DNA from: Camelus bactrianus
Lineage: Eukaryota; Chordata; Mammalia; Artiodactyla; Camelidae
NCBI RefSeq assembly: GCF_048773025.1
Contig: NC_133554.1
Coordinates: 54,288,769 to 54,352,768, forward strand
Direction of reading: 5' to 3'
Length of the DNA stretch: 64,000 nucleotides
Under the pieces are notes generated by a model. The model was not told the origin of the DNA. It did not search any database and worked only from the letters and a program-made list of their open reading frames with translations. The position numbers and the translations under genes were made by a program. Shown one piece after another: positions 44,396-56,569 of the stretch (position 1 is its first letter; each line of letters starts with the position of its first letter).

Positions 44396-45321
44396 ATAAA
44401 AAGATTAAGAAACAGAATTCAAAAAGAAAAATGCTGCGTTAGAGGTCCCCCACCACCACTTCTGCCTTGTTGGGTCCAGGGGTTTTGAGGCTCCCTCCTG
44501 CCTGACCAAGAGTCCAGAGAGGGAAGGTGCAGAAGTCAGAGAGGATGCCAGACAGACAGACAGAGACATAAACTGAGGCCAGACAGAGGGCTGAGGGCCC
44601 CCTCTTGGGCTTTCCCACAAAGCCCCTCTGGCCCACAGCCCAGTGGCCAGGGCCTCCGGAAAATGCAAGAAATGGGTTTTCCCCGGGGCTAGCACAGACG
44701 TCAGGGGCTGAGGAAAGGCCCAGGGGGAAGGGCTGGGGCTGCAGCTTGGATTTCTGGAGCAGGGATCAGGCCATCAGAGGGGTGAGGCTAGCAGTCTGGG
44801 TCACCTCTGAGCCTGGACCATCTCAGGGTTCCTCTCCTGACCCTGGGTGAGACTTGGGGCCCTGGCTCTGGAGAGGCCTAAATCCTGAGAGCTCAAGTCA
44901 AGGGGGAGTGAGAAGGGAACCCCTTGGTTGGACCCTCCATCCCCACACATAAAGCCCTGTGAGGACAGGGAGGTGGCAAGAGCCTCTCAGTCCTGATGGA
45001 GCTGATGATACAGGGCCCTCCCCAACTCTGCCAGCCTCCCAATCCCTGAGGTCCAGAGTGTCAGGACCTAGGGCGGTGGTAGGGACCTGGAAGTCACACA
45101 CACTCTACTCACACCCTCACACTCTTCCACACTCACTCTTCCACACCTGACACACACACACTTCCCACACACTCACATTTACATGACACACTTGGTCTTG
45201 AATCTCTGATGCACAAACACCAGCTCAGTTCTTCTCTCCTGGATTGAAATTTCCTTGGATGCTCTGCAGAGATGAGCTCAGATTCCTTCATCGCTGGCAC
45301 CAGAGAAAAGGAGGGTCTTAC

Positions 45322-45674
45322 CCGGGGAAACAATCACCTGAACCTTGGAAAAAGGGTTCGGGCAGGAAGCCAAGGAGTCCTTCCTGCAGGATCATTGTAA
45401 CCTCACACCTGTATTTTCCTGCATCGGCTGCAGTGAGGTTCTCCAAGGTCACGGTGAAGGTGAGGTCCCCAGGATGGTCCACGATGGACACTTGGCCGCA
45501 CCTCACCTCTTCTTTGGCCTCTGGCCTGCACAATCCGGTGCCAAAGTAGCAAGCATGGCTGTCGGCCACAGTGTTTGTAAAAGGCCTTATATTCCTTCTT
45601 GTACCAACACTGCATGCTCCGGGATCCCCTCACGGTGCCTGTCACGTTGTGGGGGCCACTCAGAGTCAAAAAGC
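45322..45674 (-). pseudogene. Copy 3 V-set exon, broken
   Basis: Family motifs are split between frames: [12 protein letters not shown] and MQCWYKKEY in one, [19 protein letters not shown] and KYRCE in a second, VQVIVSPG in a third. The acceptor dinucleotide reads AC. The donor GTAAG is kept. Confidence 0.82.
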
Positions 45675-46045
45675 GTGGGAAACACGATCAGTCTTGTCTT
45701 CACCCTGAAGAAATTGAGCCAGAGGAGCCTTGGGTGTCAGGTCCTCTGGAAGCCCGGAGGTCACCCTGAAGCCAGAGGAAGGAAGGGTCAGGAGCCAGGG
45801 AGGTAGGAGCTGTCTGCAGACCCCAGGGGGAGAGCTAAGGAGCCATCTGGTGTGGATTATGAGGCTTAAGAGGCCACACCCAGCCTGTGTGAGCTCAGCC
45901 AGCTTGGAATGTGAGGGGGAGAAGACTGTGGTGGCCCCAGATAGGTTCTGGGTCCCCAGAATTGTCAGTCCTGTGAGGGGACACCTGTCCCCATCAAACA
46001 CCAAGAACTGAATGAAGCCACTGAGTGTACTCTGAATAAATAGAT

Positions 46046-46095
46046 GAATGGATGGATGGATGGATGGATGGATGGATAAATGGATGGATGAATGG
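46046..46095 (+). repeat. (TGGA)n microsatellite
   Basis: About ten TGGA units, slightly interrupted. Confidence 0.9.
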
Positions 46096-47094
46096 ACTAG
46101 GAAATAGAAAATAAGAATGGGAAGCAGGAGAAACTGGGTGAAGCGCAGTACAGGGGGCTAGGATGAAGCCTCCAGCTTCTGGTTACGCCCTCTTCTCAAA
46201 TGCTCATCCATGGGCCCCAGGCTCGTAACCCCTGTTGGTATAGATGGAGCCTCTGCTCACAGGTCTGGGTCACACAGGACACAGGCCATGGGATAAAAAG
46301 AGGCCACTTAGGAAGGGGCTTTTCTTGGCCATGATCCAAGGACAGCCACACTTTGATTTCCCTCCTGGGATAGAATCCTGTAGCAACACTTGCCATCACC
46401 CTATGTCTTGGGGGGCTCCCTGCTCCACGCTGATGACCCACCAGAGGTTCCTTCCCTCCCCAACTCCTCAGCAGCTCCCCACTAGCCTTGGCATGCCTGG
46501 GGCTTCATCTCCAGGCCCTCTGCCACCTCCAAGATTACGACATTGTCCTCCCTCCTCCAGTCACTCTGGAGGCCCTGGTTCCAAATAACTAGGACCCAGC
46601 TCCCTAAACTCTCTGCTTCCTGCCTGGAGAGTCACGCTGGCTCCAGACACCCAAGGCGTCATCAGTGCTCCACGGAACAGCTGCTGTCTGATCTGCTTTT
46701 GACAGAAAGGCGGTTAACCCAGGGCAAGGGGCTGTTGAGAAATGGTTTTGGCAAAATACTAAACTTTTGAAAAAGAACTGGGTATGCAATCTATCTACTT
46801 ATCGCCCATCTCTATGTCTGTCCATTTGTCCAACCATCCATCCTTCCATCCCTCCCTTTCCCTTTCCCTCTCCCTCCATCCACCCATTCAGCCATCCAGG
46901 CAATCCTGTCATCCACAGATTGTGAGGCTTTTGCTATTTTTCACCCTAAAATCAAAATAAAAACCATACTTTTTGCTTCTTCATTTTGAACGTCTTGCAT
47001 TTTTTCACTTTACTTCCCAGCAAGTTAAAGTGGCCTGTTTTCTACATCAGAGTGCTGTCTGCCTCTCCCATCAACAGTCCCTAAAGCAGTGGTT

Positions 47095-47525
47095 CCCAAT
47101 CAAGGGTGAACCCACAAACCCAAGGTCAACGGACCTTCAACAAAGGAAGCAAGGCTATACAATGGGGAAAAGACAGTCTCTTTGGTGAGTAGTGCTGGGA
47201 AAGCTGGACAGCCGCATGTAAAGCAGTGAAGCTAGAACCATACACAAAAATAAACTCAAGTGGCCAAAAGACTTAACCATAAGACAGAACACCATAAATC
47301 TAGAAGAAAACATAGGCAAAACATTCTCTGACATAAATCTTGGCAATGTTTGCCTAGGTCAGTCTACCAAGACAATAGATATAAAAGCAAAAATAAACAA
47401 ATGGGACTTAATTAAACTTTTAAGATTTTTCACAGCAAAGGAAACCATAAACAGAACGAAAAGATAACCTATGGACTGGGAGAAAACATTTGCAAACGAT
47501 GTGACTAACAAAGGCTTAACTTCCA
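47095..47525 (+). repeat. L1 ORF2 3' fragment
   Basis: It reads like the C-terminal ORF2 region: 'caaaggaagcaaggctatacaatgggg', 'actcaagtggccaaaagactt', 'aatctagaagaaaacataggc' and 'actgggagaaaacatttgc'. Broken LINE sequence in sense orientation. Confidence 0.82.
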
Positions 47526-47529
47526 ACCA

Positions 47530-47735
47530 AGAGTGATATTGCGTGTCGGGGGAGATCTGGCAAAGTTTGGAAACATTTTTGATGGTCTCAGTTGAGGTGG
47601 GGAGTTGCTACTGGCATGGAGTGAGTAGAGACCAGGGATGCTGTTAAACATCCTACAGCGCGCGGATCAGCCCCCCACCACACAGAGCGGTCCAGCCCCC
47701 ATGTCAGCAGTGCTGAGGTTGAGGAACCTTGCTGG
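47530..47735 (-). repeat. MER5A-type DNA transposon fragment
   Basis: 'ggcaaagtttggaaacatttttgatggtctca', 'tactggcatggagtgagtagagaccagggatgctgttaaacatcctac' and 'tgctgaggttgaggaacc' are MER5A in the orientation opposite to the copy at 8188-8350. Confidence 0.75.
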
Positions 47736-48451
47736 AGGGGGCAAAAGGCCTCAACCTGAAGACCTCCAGACTCAGGCTTGGGCCTCTAGGGAGCAGGGGC
47801 AGCGGCCCTGAGCCCTCTCTGTGCAATCGTTGCTGTTCTCGGCTCAGGCTCTGGGGGCGCTATTCTCTCCGTTTCTGGGGGCGGGGCGGGGCCCGGTGAA
47901 GCGAGGCACACGGGGGGCTTCAGAGCTGGACTTGGACTCAGCAGGCTCTTTCAGTTGCGGAAGCCCCACCCTTTAAGATCTGGGAACCACTTCCTCTGGA
48001 TCGAAAACATCGTGAGAGACCCTGGGAGGGACACTCAGAGCCCCCCTCTCCTCTGATGCTCTGCCAGACCCTGACCCTGAGCTAGCATGGCCACCTCCCC
48101 CAGCCCACCCTAGCCCACCCCTACATCAAGCTCCTTGTCCCACCAGAGCCTCAAAAAGAAATGTTCAATTTCTCCTTCCACCATCATTTATGGAAATTCT
48201 CAGACCAGGACTGATGACAAGTTCCCAGCAGTGTCACATTCCAGGGGTCCACAGTGCAGAGCCCCAGGAATCAGACAGGGGCAGGCCACTCCCACCCCCA
48301 CACCCTCCACCGGCCAGACATAGGCTTCCACGTGGAGATGCATCAGTGCCTGGAGATGCATAAATGGATATTCACAGGGGGACTTAGTAGTAGTATATTG
48401 TATTGCATTATAAAGTATAATGTACTATAATACATTGTATTATAAAGATGT

Positions 48452-48454
48452 GAG

Positions 48455-48500
<46 letters not shown>
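48452..48500 (+). repeat. (CA)n microsatellite
   Basis: A pure CA run of about 48 bases. Confidence 0.95.
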
Positions 48501-48504
<4 letters not shown>

Positions 48505-48735
48505 GAATACTACTCAGCCATAAAAAATGAAAAATGAAATAATGCCATTGCAGCAATATGGATGGACCTAGAGATGATCATAGTAAGTAAGTCAGACAGA
48601 GAAAGACAAATATCATATGATATCATTTACATGTGAAATCTAAAAAAATGTTACAAATGAACTTATTTACAAAACGAAGAGACTCACAGACATAGAAAAC
48701 AAACTTACAGTTACCAAAGGAGAAAGGCAGGGGGA
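48505..48735 (+). repeat. Artiodactyl-type L1 3' end
   Basis: It holds 'aatactactcagccataaaaaatg', 'gcaatatggatggacctagag', 'aagacaaatatcatatgatatc' and 'aaactcacagttaccaaagg'-type sequence. It is relatively well conserved, hence a younger L1 than most here. Confidence 0.85.
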
Positions 48736-49024
48736 GGGGTAACTTCTCCTCATCTCTCTGGTGTATCAAGATGCTATTCCTGATTTTAAAAATGATGGTA
48801 ATAATGACTCAAGTGGCCAAATTTACTTAGGGCTTAGAACGGCTCACTCTGTGGGAAACATTTTACATTTCGCCCTCATCCCACCCCAATGAGGAAATAC
48901 TGTGAGCTGGGGTTTTTACACAGACACCTCATCCCCTTTTTCCTTATGCCTTTAGTTCTCCTCCTCCCATCGCCACCCTTTCTGCCAGCGCATACTTCCC
49001 TACACCCAGCACAGCCCCGCTCAC

Positions 49025-49085
49025 CTGGAACCCAGAGAAGCAGCAGAGCTGACAGCAGCTACATGGCCCCGACTCCCTGGGGGAT
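49025..49085 (-). pseudogene. Copy 3 signal exon, dead
   Basis: Aligned base for base with the 61-base signal exons of copies 1 and 2, it keeps LLSALLLLWVPG and a GTGAGC donor. The start is ATC, and an internal ATG is followed at once by TAG. Confidence 0.8.
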
Positions 49086-50224
49086 GCCCTCAGCTACAGC
49101 TCGTCCTGAGGCTGGAAATTTCTCATCCAGGGTTTGCTCACCCAGCTCCTTCTTCTGCTTTTCTCGGCAATTTTCTGCTTCCTTTGTCAGCCTCTTGGTG
49201 CTTTTCTCACAGATGGTGAGAAAATGAGGGAAGCTGGGGCCCCAGTGCATCATGTCATCTGTTGGTAATGATGCTGAAAATTTGCTGAAGTTCATCCTCA
49301 TCAAACATAGTTGAATTGGCGATTCCTGTTTCCGTTCCCAGTGAAGATAATGCCCTTCCCATCCCTTACCCACAATCAGCAGGCTCACCCCCCCTTCTCT
49401 AAATCACAGCATAGCCCAGACAGCCACGCCAGGCTCGGTTAATTTCTATCAAGATTTCCAAGCAAGTCTTCCCCTCTGTAAATAGCCCATTTCTGTGGCT
49501 GCCGTGAGTAGTCCCATGTGGCCAGACATGACTAGGCCCTCTCTGGATGAGGCCAGCTGTTGGCAGGGCCCAGTGCAAAGTGAAAATGCCTTATTCTAGA
49601 ATTATTAAGAATTTCAAGATGGTGGCCACAGAGCATTAAGACCAACCACGGGACCCTTCTAAGTAGCCGGTGCAACCACACAGGGTGCAGCCCCGTGAAG
49701 CCGGCTGTCAAGGCTCTTGGTGGTACTGATCAAGGGCCACATGGAGTCCAGGGAGGCTGCCAAAGACCGCGTGGAGGGAGGTTAGTCGGACATGAGGTTG
49801 AAGAGAAATTCAGAGTGAAGCGAGGACCGTGAAAGGTCTTGAGCGGAGGAGTGGCGTCCCACGCACATTTTCAAAGCATTGTTCCTCCTGTCGGATGGAG
49901 AACAGACTGTTCAGATGAGGAAGGGGACTAATGTGAGGACTGGGAGACCAGGGAGTCTCCAAAAGTCCAACAGTCGTGGTGACTTGCACTCAGCCAAGAG
50001 CAGGGAGTGCATAGGGAGGGATCAGAGCCTGGAGATGGGCATTTTGAAGGAAGAGCAACAGGACATCCTACCAGATCAGTACAGCAGATGAGCAGAAGAG
50101 AGGGGTCAGGGGTTAAAGCCTGAGTAGAAGAATGGAATTGCAATGAACTGAAGTGGGAAAGGCTGGTTTGGGGACAAAGATCAGAGTTTGATTTAAATTT
50201 TAAGATGTTTGTTAATCATCTGTC
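49086..50224. other. Intergenic sequence, no gene recognised
   Basis: No family exon. About 49800-50100 has the look of a mammalian-wide repeat ('ggagaacagactg', 'gggagaccagggag') that I cannot name with confidence. Confidence 0.4.
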
Positions 50225-50410
50225 ATGGACCAAACATCTGTGTCTCCTCGCAACCCCAGTTCGTATGTTGAAGCCCTAAGCCCCTAGCTACGTGACAGGA
50301 TTTGGAGATGAGTCCCCAGGAAGGTAAATAGGGTTAAATGAGGTCATGAGGATGGGGCCCTGGTCTGATAGGATGGGTGGCCTTATAAGAAGGGAAAGAT
50401 TTCTCACTCT
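50225..50410 (+). mobile_element. MLT1-type MaLR LTR fragment (fossil)
   Basis: The order 'gttcgtatgttgaagccctaagcc', 'ggttaaatgaggtcatgagg' and 'ggtggccttataagaag' matches an MLT1 (ERVL-MaLR) LTR. Old and incomplete. Confidence 0.65.
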
Positions 50411-50569
50411 CTGTCTAAGAAAACAAAGAAGAAAGACAAAAGCAGGATTTAGTTCATTTGAAAACAGAAAAGCAGTAAAAGCGTGAATAAACCCGAGGAC
50501 TGACTTTCCAGGGCGTGGAGGAAAATGAGGGAGAAATACAACAGAGGAATTAAAACGGAGAATAGTCCC

Positions 50570-51005
50570 AGATAAAGAGAAAATTAAGGGAATTGCAGGA
50601 GAGCATTTTACAAAAGTCTTCTTGTAAACTGAGTAATTTTCTAGGAACTTATAAATGAACTAAGCTTACTGCAGAAGAAATAGAAATGTTTTCTTAAAAT
50701 ACTATGGAAAAATTTGAGAACTTACTCTTTCTGGTCCTGACTTCAACCCCCAAATGATGGACAAAGCCCAGTGATTTCACAGGTGAATCCTTCCAAAGCA
50801 TTTGAGAACAGATGCTTCCAACACTACGGAAGCCGTTCCTGGGCATCTAAAAGGAGGGGACGCCAACATTTTTTGGTGAAATTGGCATAATACTGATACT
50901 CAAACCTGACCAAGGTAACACACAAGAAAAAGAAAATATAGTCCAACCTCATTTCCAGATATCGATGCAAATAAAACTCTTCAATAAAACATTAGAAGAT
51001 AAACT
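50570..51005 (+). repeat. L1 ORF2 fragment
   Basis: The blocks 'agtgatttcacaggtgaatccttccaaagcattt', 'aaattggcataatactgatac' and 'tcatttccagatatcgatgcaaa' correspond to the ORF2 reverse-transcriptase region. Frame lost. Confidence 0.7.
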
Positions 51006-51107
51006 TGGTGTGGATCATCAGCATTATTTTCCCTCCCCTGAGACACTGTGGACTTTCAACTGCTAATAAATAAAAATGCCGTCAATTTGTGTGTGTCTCC
51101 CTGGAAA

Positions 51108-51640
51108 AGGCCGACTTACTCACCTCTTTGGTTTGTTTGTTTGAAGTGGTTTGTTTGATTCTCTTTGCTGAGTAAAACAAACCCAGCTCTGTCTCCAAGG
51201 ACCTCGCTGCAGCACCCCTAGATGGGGCCTTTGTGGCCATGTTGTCTTAAGTGACCTGCCCAGCATCCTCCAACCACAGCCACAGGACAAGGAGCTGAAA
51301 CATTCAGAGCTCTGTTGAATTTCTTGGACTTTATTTTAAAAGAATAAGAGCCACTGAAGGAGGGTGATTGTTGTTGTTTAAAGATCATTCTGCCTAGAGT
51401 ATTGAGGAACGGACTAGATTTGGGCAAAACTGGAAGCAGAGATAATACTAGTGTGCAGATGTACTAACACAGATGAAATAACAAGGGTAGCTTGGACTTG
51501 GGTAATTCCAGTGGGTACTGAGAGAAGGGAACACCTTTAAGAGATGTCTGGGAAGCACCCACTAGAGGAATTACTGAATGATTAACCTTGGGGCACGTGG
51601 GAGAAGGCTGGGAGGATGACATGTGGATTTCTGGCCTGGG
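51108..51640 (-). repeat. Inverted repeat, left arm (about 530 bp)
   Basis: Its reverse complement matches 58475-59012 at roughly 90 percent or better by eye over the whole arm. Shared blocks include 'cctctagtgggtgcttcccagacatctctt', 'acttaagacaacatggccac' and 'ccccatctaggggtgctgcag'. Part of the arm looks like ancient L2 sequence, but the arms are far more alike than independent L2 copies would be. The pair encloses the plus-strand CD300LD-like exons. Confidence 0.88.
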
Positions 51641-52346
51641 CATTCCCCTTGAACACATTGCTCCAAACAAGGATGACAAGCAGGCCTTTGAGCAGTTACA
51701 GAGAATTGTCACCTATGCAGGTTTGAGGAGGTGTATCTTGGGTCACAGCTAAGATTGCCAGATTTAGAAGGAAAAAAAAAAGCCAGCAGGAGTAGAGAGG
51801 GAAAGAAAACAAACACCAAGAAAACTCTGGGAATTACCACCTCCCCCCATCACTTTTTTCCTTCCCAGCCCTCTTGTTTTGCTCATCCTGAGCTCTGAAG
51901 GTCCCGTCTTGAGTTTTCAAGTCATTGGATGTGGGCTGCTGGGTTTGCACCCAGGCAGGGGGATCTAGAGGAAACAGAACCAGAAAATTCCCATCTGGAC
52001 TGGTCTGACTCCTTATGGTTTCCTTCCCCAATCCTCCAGCGACCGTTCATTTAGCAGAATCCTTGGCTGCTCCGACTAGGCACGGATCATCTGTCTTTCC
52101 CATAATGCGCATAGGTCTTGACACATCTCCTGTCACCTAGTGCAAGTCCAACCTCACCAAGAATGACACCCTTTTCTCCTAATATGTAAAATGCAGAAGT
52201 AGGTGTAGACAATGGGAAGTGAATCAGAGATAAATGCAAAGCAGATTCAAGTGGCTTCACTTGAACCTTGAAGGAGGCTCAGGGTGTTCACCTCCAACTT
52301 TGGCATCAAGTCCTTGAAGGGTATTGAGCGCGTGTGATCACCAGAG

Positions 52347-52401
52347 ATGGGAGGCAGGACCACGTGGCTGCTCCCGGCTCTGCTCCTTCTCTTCCACCCA
52401 G
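52347..52401 (+). CDS. CD300LD: CD300LD-like exon 1 (signal peptide)
   Basis: A 55-base exon whose ATG at 52347 has a good context (GAG-ATG-G). It encodes an 18-residue leader ending in phase 1 at a GTGAGC donor. Confidence 0.75.
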
Positions 52402-55400
52402 GTGAGCGGGGCTGGGCTTCAGGAACTGGAGTGACTCAGGCTGGGCAGGAGACAGAGAGGGTCTGTCCTGCGGGAACAGGGCAGGGAACAGGGCAGGGAA
52501 AATTCACTCCTCCAGACACTTATTCATTATACAAAAATCAGGGTTTTGCTACCTCACAGGTTCTACGTTAGGTGCTGGGAAACAACCAAGAAGCAAAACC
52601 AAACCAAAACATCCCCCGTCTAGGACAGTGCTTCTCAACCCTGGCTGTTCTACACAAACAGATCCAAGAATGAAAGAATGAACTAAGGAAGGGATCCACC
52701 CCTGATGATCACAGATGCTCAGGCTCCAGCTCAGATCTGCTTGGTCAAGGTGGGGCTCAGGCATCTGGATCGTTTAAAAGCCTCCACCACTGGTCTTGCC
52801 TTCCTCTAAAGAGCTCAGAGGACCGGGAGGCAGACAGGCAGTGAAGCCAGTGGGGGACAGGCTCTCTGGAGTGTCGCGCAGCCCCACACATCAACCTGCC
52901 TGAGTTTTTGCCCTGGACAAGCCAAAGACCTGCCCATGGTCCAAAGTAGTAAGCACAATAGTGGATACACATCGGCGGCGGGGTGGGGGCTGGGTGTCAC
53001 GGTGGAGGAGAGACCAGAGATGAGAAGGTGTCTAGTTCTGGGCTCGATGTCAAGTCCCTGAGGGGCAGCTGGTCCTTGATGCTCAGAGAAGACAGACTCT
53101 AGGGAAGTAGGACCATATGGCTCTGCAACTTCTCATTCTCCCAGGGGAGCCCCTGAGGAACGGGAACCACAGGGCTCGGGGCATGGTGCAAGGAGAGTCT
53201 CTTCAGGGAAGGAGGTTGTCATGGGAAATAAAATGACCCCATTTATTCATCCATTGACTTACTCAACATCTATATAGGAAACAAAACTCTGATGGGAAGA
53301 TTTGCATGTGGAAAATCACTCGGGAAACTTGCATGTTATTATTAGCTTAATCTGGAAATTAATCCGGGTAAAGAGACATACATGTGTATAAGTTAGCTTG
53401 AAGTGCCGTAGCAGAACACCATAGACTGGAGTGGCTTAAACAGTAGAAATTTCTCATCTCACAGCGCTCAAGGTTGGGAAGTCCAAGATCAAGGCGCTAG
53501 CCTATGCGGCTCCTGATGAGGGCTCTCTTCTCGGCTCTCATTTCCAAGGACGATTATCAGTGTCTGCATTCTATTTCGTTGTATAATTATTCTCCTAGTT
53601 GATGGAAGTTAGCCTTGTTTCTTTTATTTTTTGTATGGTAAATAATTATGTAACAAATCTTTGTGCAAACCTTTTTGTTAAATTGTATGATTCCACTTAT
53701 AAGAAAGGTCCAGAAAGGCAAATCCACAGAGACAGAAGGTAGATTAGAGGTTGCCGAAAGCTTCAGGGAAGAGTGAAGTGGGGCAGTGACTGTGAATGGG
53801 CACACGGCTTCTTTTTTTTTTCAGTGGAGGTACTGGGGATTGAACTCAGGACCTCATGCATGCTAAGCATGCACCCTACCACTGAGTTACTCCCTTACCC
53901 CCAGTAGGGCTTCTTTTTGAGGTGATGAAAACGCCCTGGAATTGGATAGAGCTGATGGTTGCACAACTTTGTGAATATCCTAAAAACTACCGAAAGATAA
54001 ACTTTCAAAGAGTAAAATTTATGATATTTAAATTATATATCAATTTTAAAAGTGGGCAAAAAAAGTAAATTCTTAGCCTTAAACACGCTTTAGTTAATTT
54101 TAGAAAGGAAGAAAATTATCATAGTATTTAACTTAGCAAATTGGAAAAAGATAGCAAGTGATAATTGCAAGGAATAAAATTATACATATGAGATATTAAT
54201 AATTTCAAAATAAAAACAGTAGCATTTAGTAACTAAATCTCAAAATGGTTTAATACAGGAAAAAGGAAGGAGGAAGAGGAACGGGAGCAAAAACAGTGAA
54301 GGAAGATATCTCCTCGCACATGTAATCAATTAAATCAAATGGCGAGTGTAATGAAAATATGTCATTATAATAGTATGATAAAATTAATTATAAAAGGGTA
54401 CTTTATTTTTTTTAACCTGGTTGTTTTGATTTTTTTTATTAGAGAATTCCAGCTTTTAAAAAAGCAATTTGTGAGAAGATATATGTCAAAAATAACCTGT
54501 AGGTAAGTAGAGAAAAAAAGGTCTAATACAGTTAGTAATAATTCCAAGGATAAAAGGGTACTTCATTATTAGAGAACTTTGACTACTACATACTCTGTAA
54601 AATAGGTAACTTTCTAGGAAAAACAAAACCAAAAAAAAAAAAAAAAATAGAAGTGACCCGAGAACAATTTTAAAAACTTGAATAGGTCAATATTGATAGG
54701 AAAAAAGAATCTGCTCCAATAAAGAATTTGCCAGATAGTTTTACAGACAATTTTTTAAGATCCTAAAGAAACAGAAATTCCTTTGCACCATTTACATTCT
54801 GATCTCAGAACACCAAAAACTGGAAGTCTGCCAGATCAATTGTGTGAAAGTAGCAGTTCTCTGCTATCAACCGTGACCAAGATGCACAAAGAAAATGACA
54901 GAAAAAAACTTCCCGTATGAGGATGGGTCTGAGTTGAGCCCGGACAGAAAGTGAAAGAAAGAAGAAGAAGAACATGTGAGAAAATGCTGCTTTACCCTGA
55001 TATCTGCCTTACTGCAGAGTTACAGTGTTCAAGACAGGATGGATTGGCATAAAGACAGACAAGTGGATCAGTGGAACAGAATGGGAAATCCATCAATAAC
55101 TCACAGATTTGCTTTTTGTCAAAGGAACCAAAGCGATTTGTTGGGAAGACGATGAGACCTGTGTGATGTGGACTCCACAGTGTGGGGGCGCCAACTGGCA
55201 TCCCTGTTTTGGTCGACTTCAGAGGCGTTCCTGCCAGGGTGGTTTACTGTAGAACCACTAGAAGCAATTAGAACCATTAGGAACAGCTTCTCTTAGGAAC
55301 AGCTGGGTGATGGGGCCTCTTCACCTGGACCTCTGAGGTCATCAGTACAAAATAATCCTCCGTGGAAATGGGTCCTCTGGTCTTTCCTCCCCATCAGACC

Positions 55401-56068
55401 AGCATAACATAGATGGTTGCATTAAAAACATGGATCGAAATATAAAGACTTACTGGCCATACACAGGGAGAAGGGGTGAACTATAAGAAGCTATTATTAA
55501 TCAGTGTCAACATTTTGTTTCCTTGAGATCTGTGGTTGTGCTTTTATAGGATTTTCATGGTAGCTTGACCCAGTGGAAGTTTGAAGGACAAAAGATCTTT
55601 ATGTGTAAGGTATATTTCTTCCTTCACTGTTACTCAACTCATGAAGCCCTTAGGTTTATTGGAACTCTCTGCAGTGCAGGAGGCTGTGACCCTGCCCTTA
55701 GGTGGAAGGTGACAGGTGCATGGATTTGTGTTTTCCAGGTTCAGCTGCCATCACGGGTCCAAAAGCAGTGAGTGGCCTGGAGCGGGACTCGTTGACTGTG
55801 CAGTGTCAATACGGCCCTGGGTGGGAGCCCTATGTGAAGTGGTGGTGTCGAGGAGCTGACTGGGACAGCTGCAAGTTCGTTGTTAAAACCACTGGATCAG
55901 AGCAGGAGGTGAAGAAGGACCGTGTGTCCATCAGGGACAATCAGAAAAATCGCTCGTTCACTGTGACCATGGAGAAGCTCAGGCTGAACGATGCAGACAC
56001 TTACTGGTGTGGGATTGAGAGAGCTGGAACTGACCTGGGGGTCCAAGTTGAAGTGACTGTTGACCCAG
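52347..56068 (+). CDS. CD300LD: CD300LD-like receptor, signal and V exons only, inverted orientation
   Basis: Two intact exons in family phase encode a leader (MGGRTTWLLPALLLLFHPG) and a V-set domain beginning SAAITGPKAVSG. The domain continues with SLTVQCQYGPGWEPYVKWWC, the family cysteine pair, GSEQEVKKDRVSIRDNQKN and DADTYWCGIERAGTDLGV. Recalled human CD300LD has AAKITGPTTV, GSEQEVKKNRVSIRDNQKN and GIDLGVKVQVT, so this is the best match. The acceptor TGTTTTCCAG and both donors (GTGAGC, GTAAGA) are good. No stalk or membrane exon follows on the plus strand before the window ends, and none was recognised on either strand nearby that is not claimed by another copy. All other small-tail CD300 genes here run on the minus strand, as CD300LD does in human. 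The exons are thus stranded by an inversion, or belong to a gene whose 3' part lies elsewhere or is lost. Retention of the sequence after exon 2 would give about 40 foreign residues and a secreted V domain. Confidence 0.72.
53395..53560 (-). mobile_element. MLT1-type MaLR LTR fragment (fossil)
   Basis: 'caccatagactggagtggcttaaacagtagaaatttctcatctcacag' and 'aagtccaagatcaaggcgc' are the reverse of an MLT1 LTR 3' part. Old and incomplete. Inside intron 1 of the CD300LD-like gene. Confidence 0.6.
53690..54060 (+). repeat. L1 3' UTR interrupted by a SINE
   Basis: 'gaaaggcaaatccacagagacagaaggtagattagaggttgcc' continues after the SINE as 'tttttgaggtgatgaaaacgccctggaattgg' and 'gcacaactttgtgaatat', the sense L1 3' UTR. 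Confidence 0.8.
53817..53907 (-). mobile_element. Camelid-type tRNA-derived SINE inserted in L1
   Basis: The antisense B box 'ggggattgaactcagg' and A box 'ccctaccactgagttac' are clear. GGCTTCTTTTT at 53806-53816 and 53908-53918 is an 11-base target-site duplication. The L1 reads on across it. Confidence 0.88.
54100..55210 (+). repeat. L1-derived AT-rich sequence (ORF2 pieces)
   Basis: AT-rich sequence with ORF2-like blocks, including 'ctttgcaccatttacattc' and 'acagtgttcaagacaggatgg ... aagacagacaagtggatcagtggaacagaatggg'. The latter is the ORF2 C-terminal region. The first half is diverged and its assignment is less sure. Confidence 0.55.
55739..56068 (+). CDS. CD300LD: CD300LD-like exon 2 (V-set domain)
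   Basis: Exactly 330 bases, fully open, with all four family cysteines (VQCQY, WWCRG, DSCKF, YWCGI) and a GTAAGA donor. No sign of decay. Confidence 0.9.
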
Positions 56069-56569
56069 GTAAGAGTATGTGTACGTGTGGATGTGTCTCC
56101 TCAGGGCCTGCTCTGTCCTGGTCCCTGGGGTCCCTCTTTAGTGACTTGACTGTCATGCAGAGGGAACTGTCACATGGAGTGGGTGAGTCCTGAGGTCTCA
56201 TAGAACCCCCACTGGCCACTTGGGATGGGGAGGGACAGGGCTTCCCTTAGATGCTCTCATGGCTCCCAGGGCCTCCTCTAGGATGAGATCAAGCCCTTTG
56301 TGGCACATTATTTTTTCCTCGGCACAGTCAGTGCCTGAGTCTTGCCCAAGGAGATGAAGGTGATGGTCCCAGTTTCAGTCCATGGATCAAAGGGACCCTC
56401 TTCCATGGACCCAGAGAACCCAATTCCTGCCAATGCTTTCCTGCCCTTTCTGAAGTTTGGGGCTGGGACTTCATAGCTGCTGTTCCCAGCCTCTGTTCCA
56501 TATCCAGTTTCAGCGGGGGAAGAGACCCAGCATAGTCATGGTCTCTGTGGTTAATTCTTGAGGTCTGCA

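Larger units (their letters stand above)
41177..49085 (-). pseudogene. CD300C-type pseudogene, copy 3
   Basis: All four family exons can be found in order, but several are broken. The signal exon (49025-49085) has ATC in place of the start ATG and a TAG in place of a Trp codon. The V exon (45322-45674) has lost its acceptor AG, carries a net 5-base deletion between EVR and VSI near 45491-45498, and has at least one more frame change near its end. The stalk exon (43094-43130) is only 37 bases. The membrane exon (41177-41279) keeps [19 protein letters not shown]...AVLWVNRPQ but stops directly after that. The gene spans almost 8 kb because of a large intron 1 containing L1, MER5 and simple repeats. 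Splice donors and the membrane acceptor remain intact, so a non-coding or partial transcript is still possible. Confidence 0.82.
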
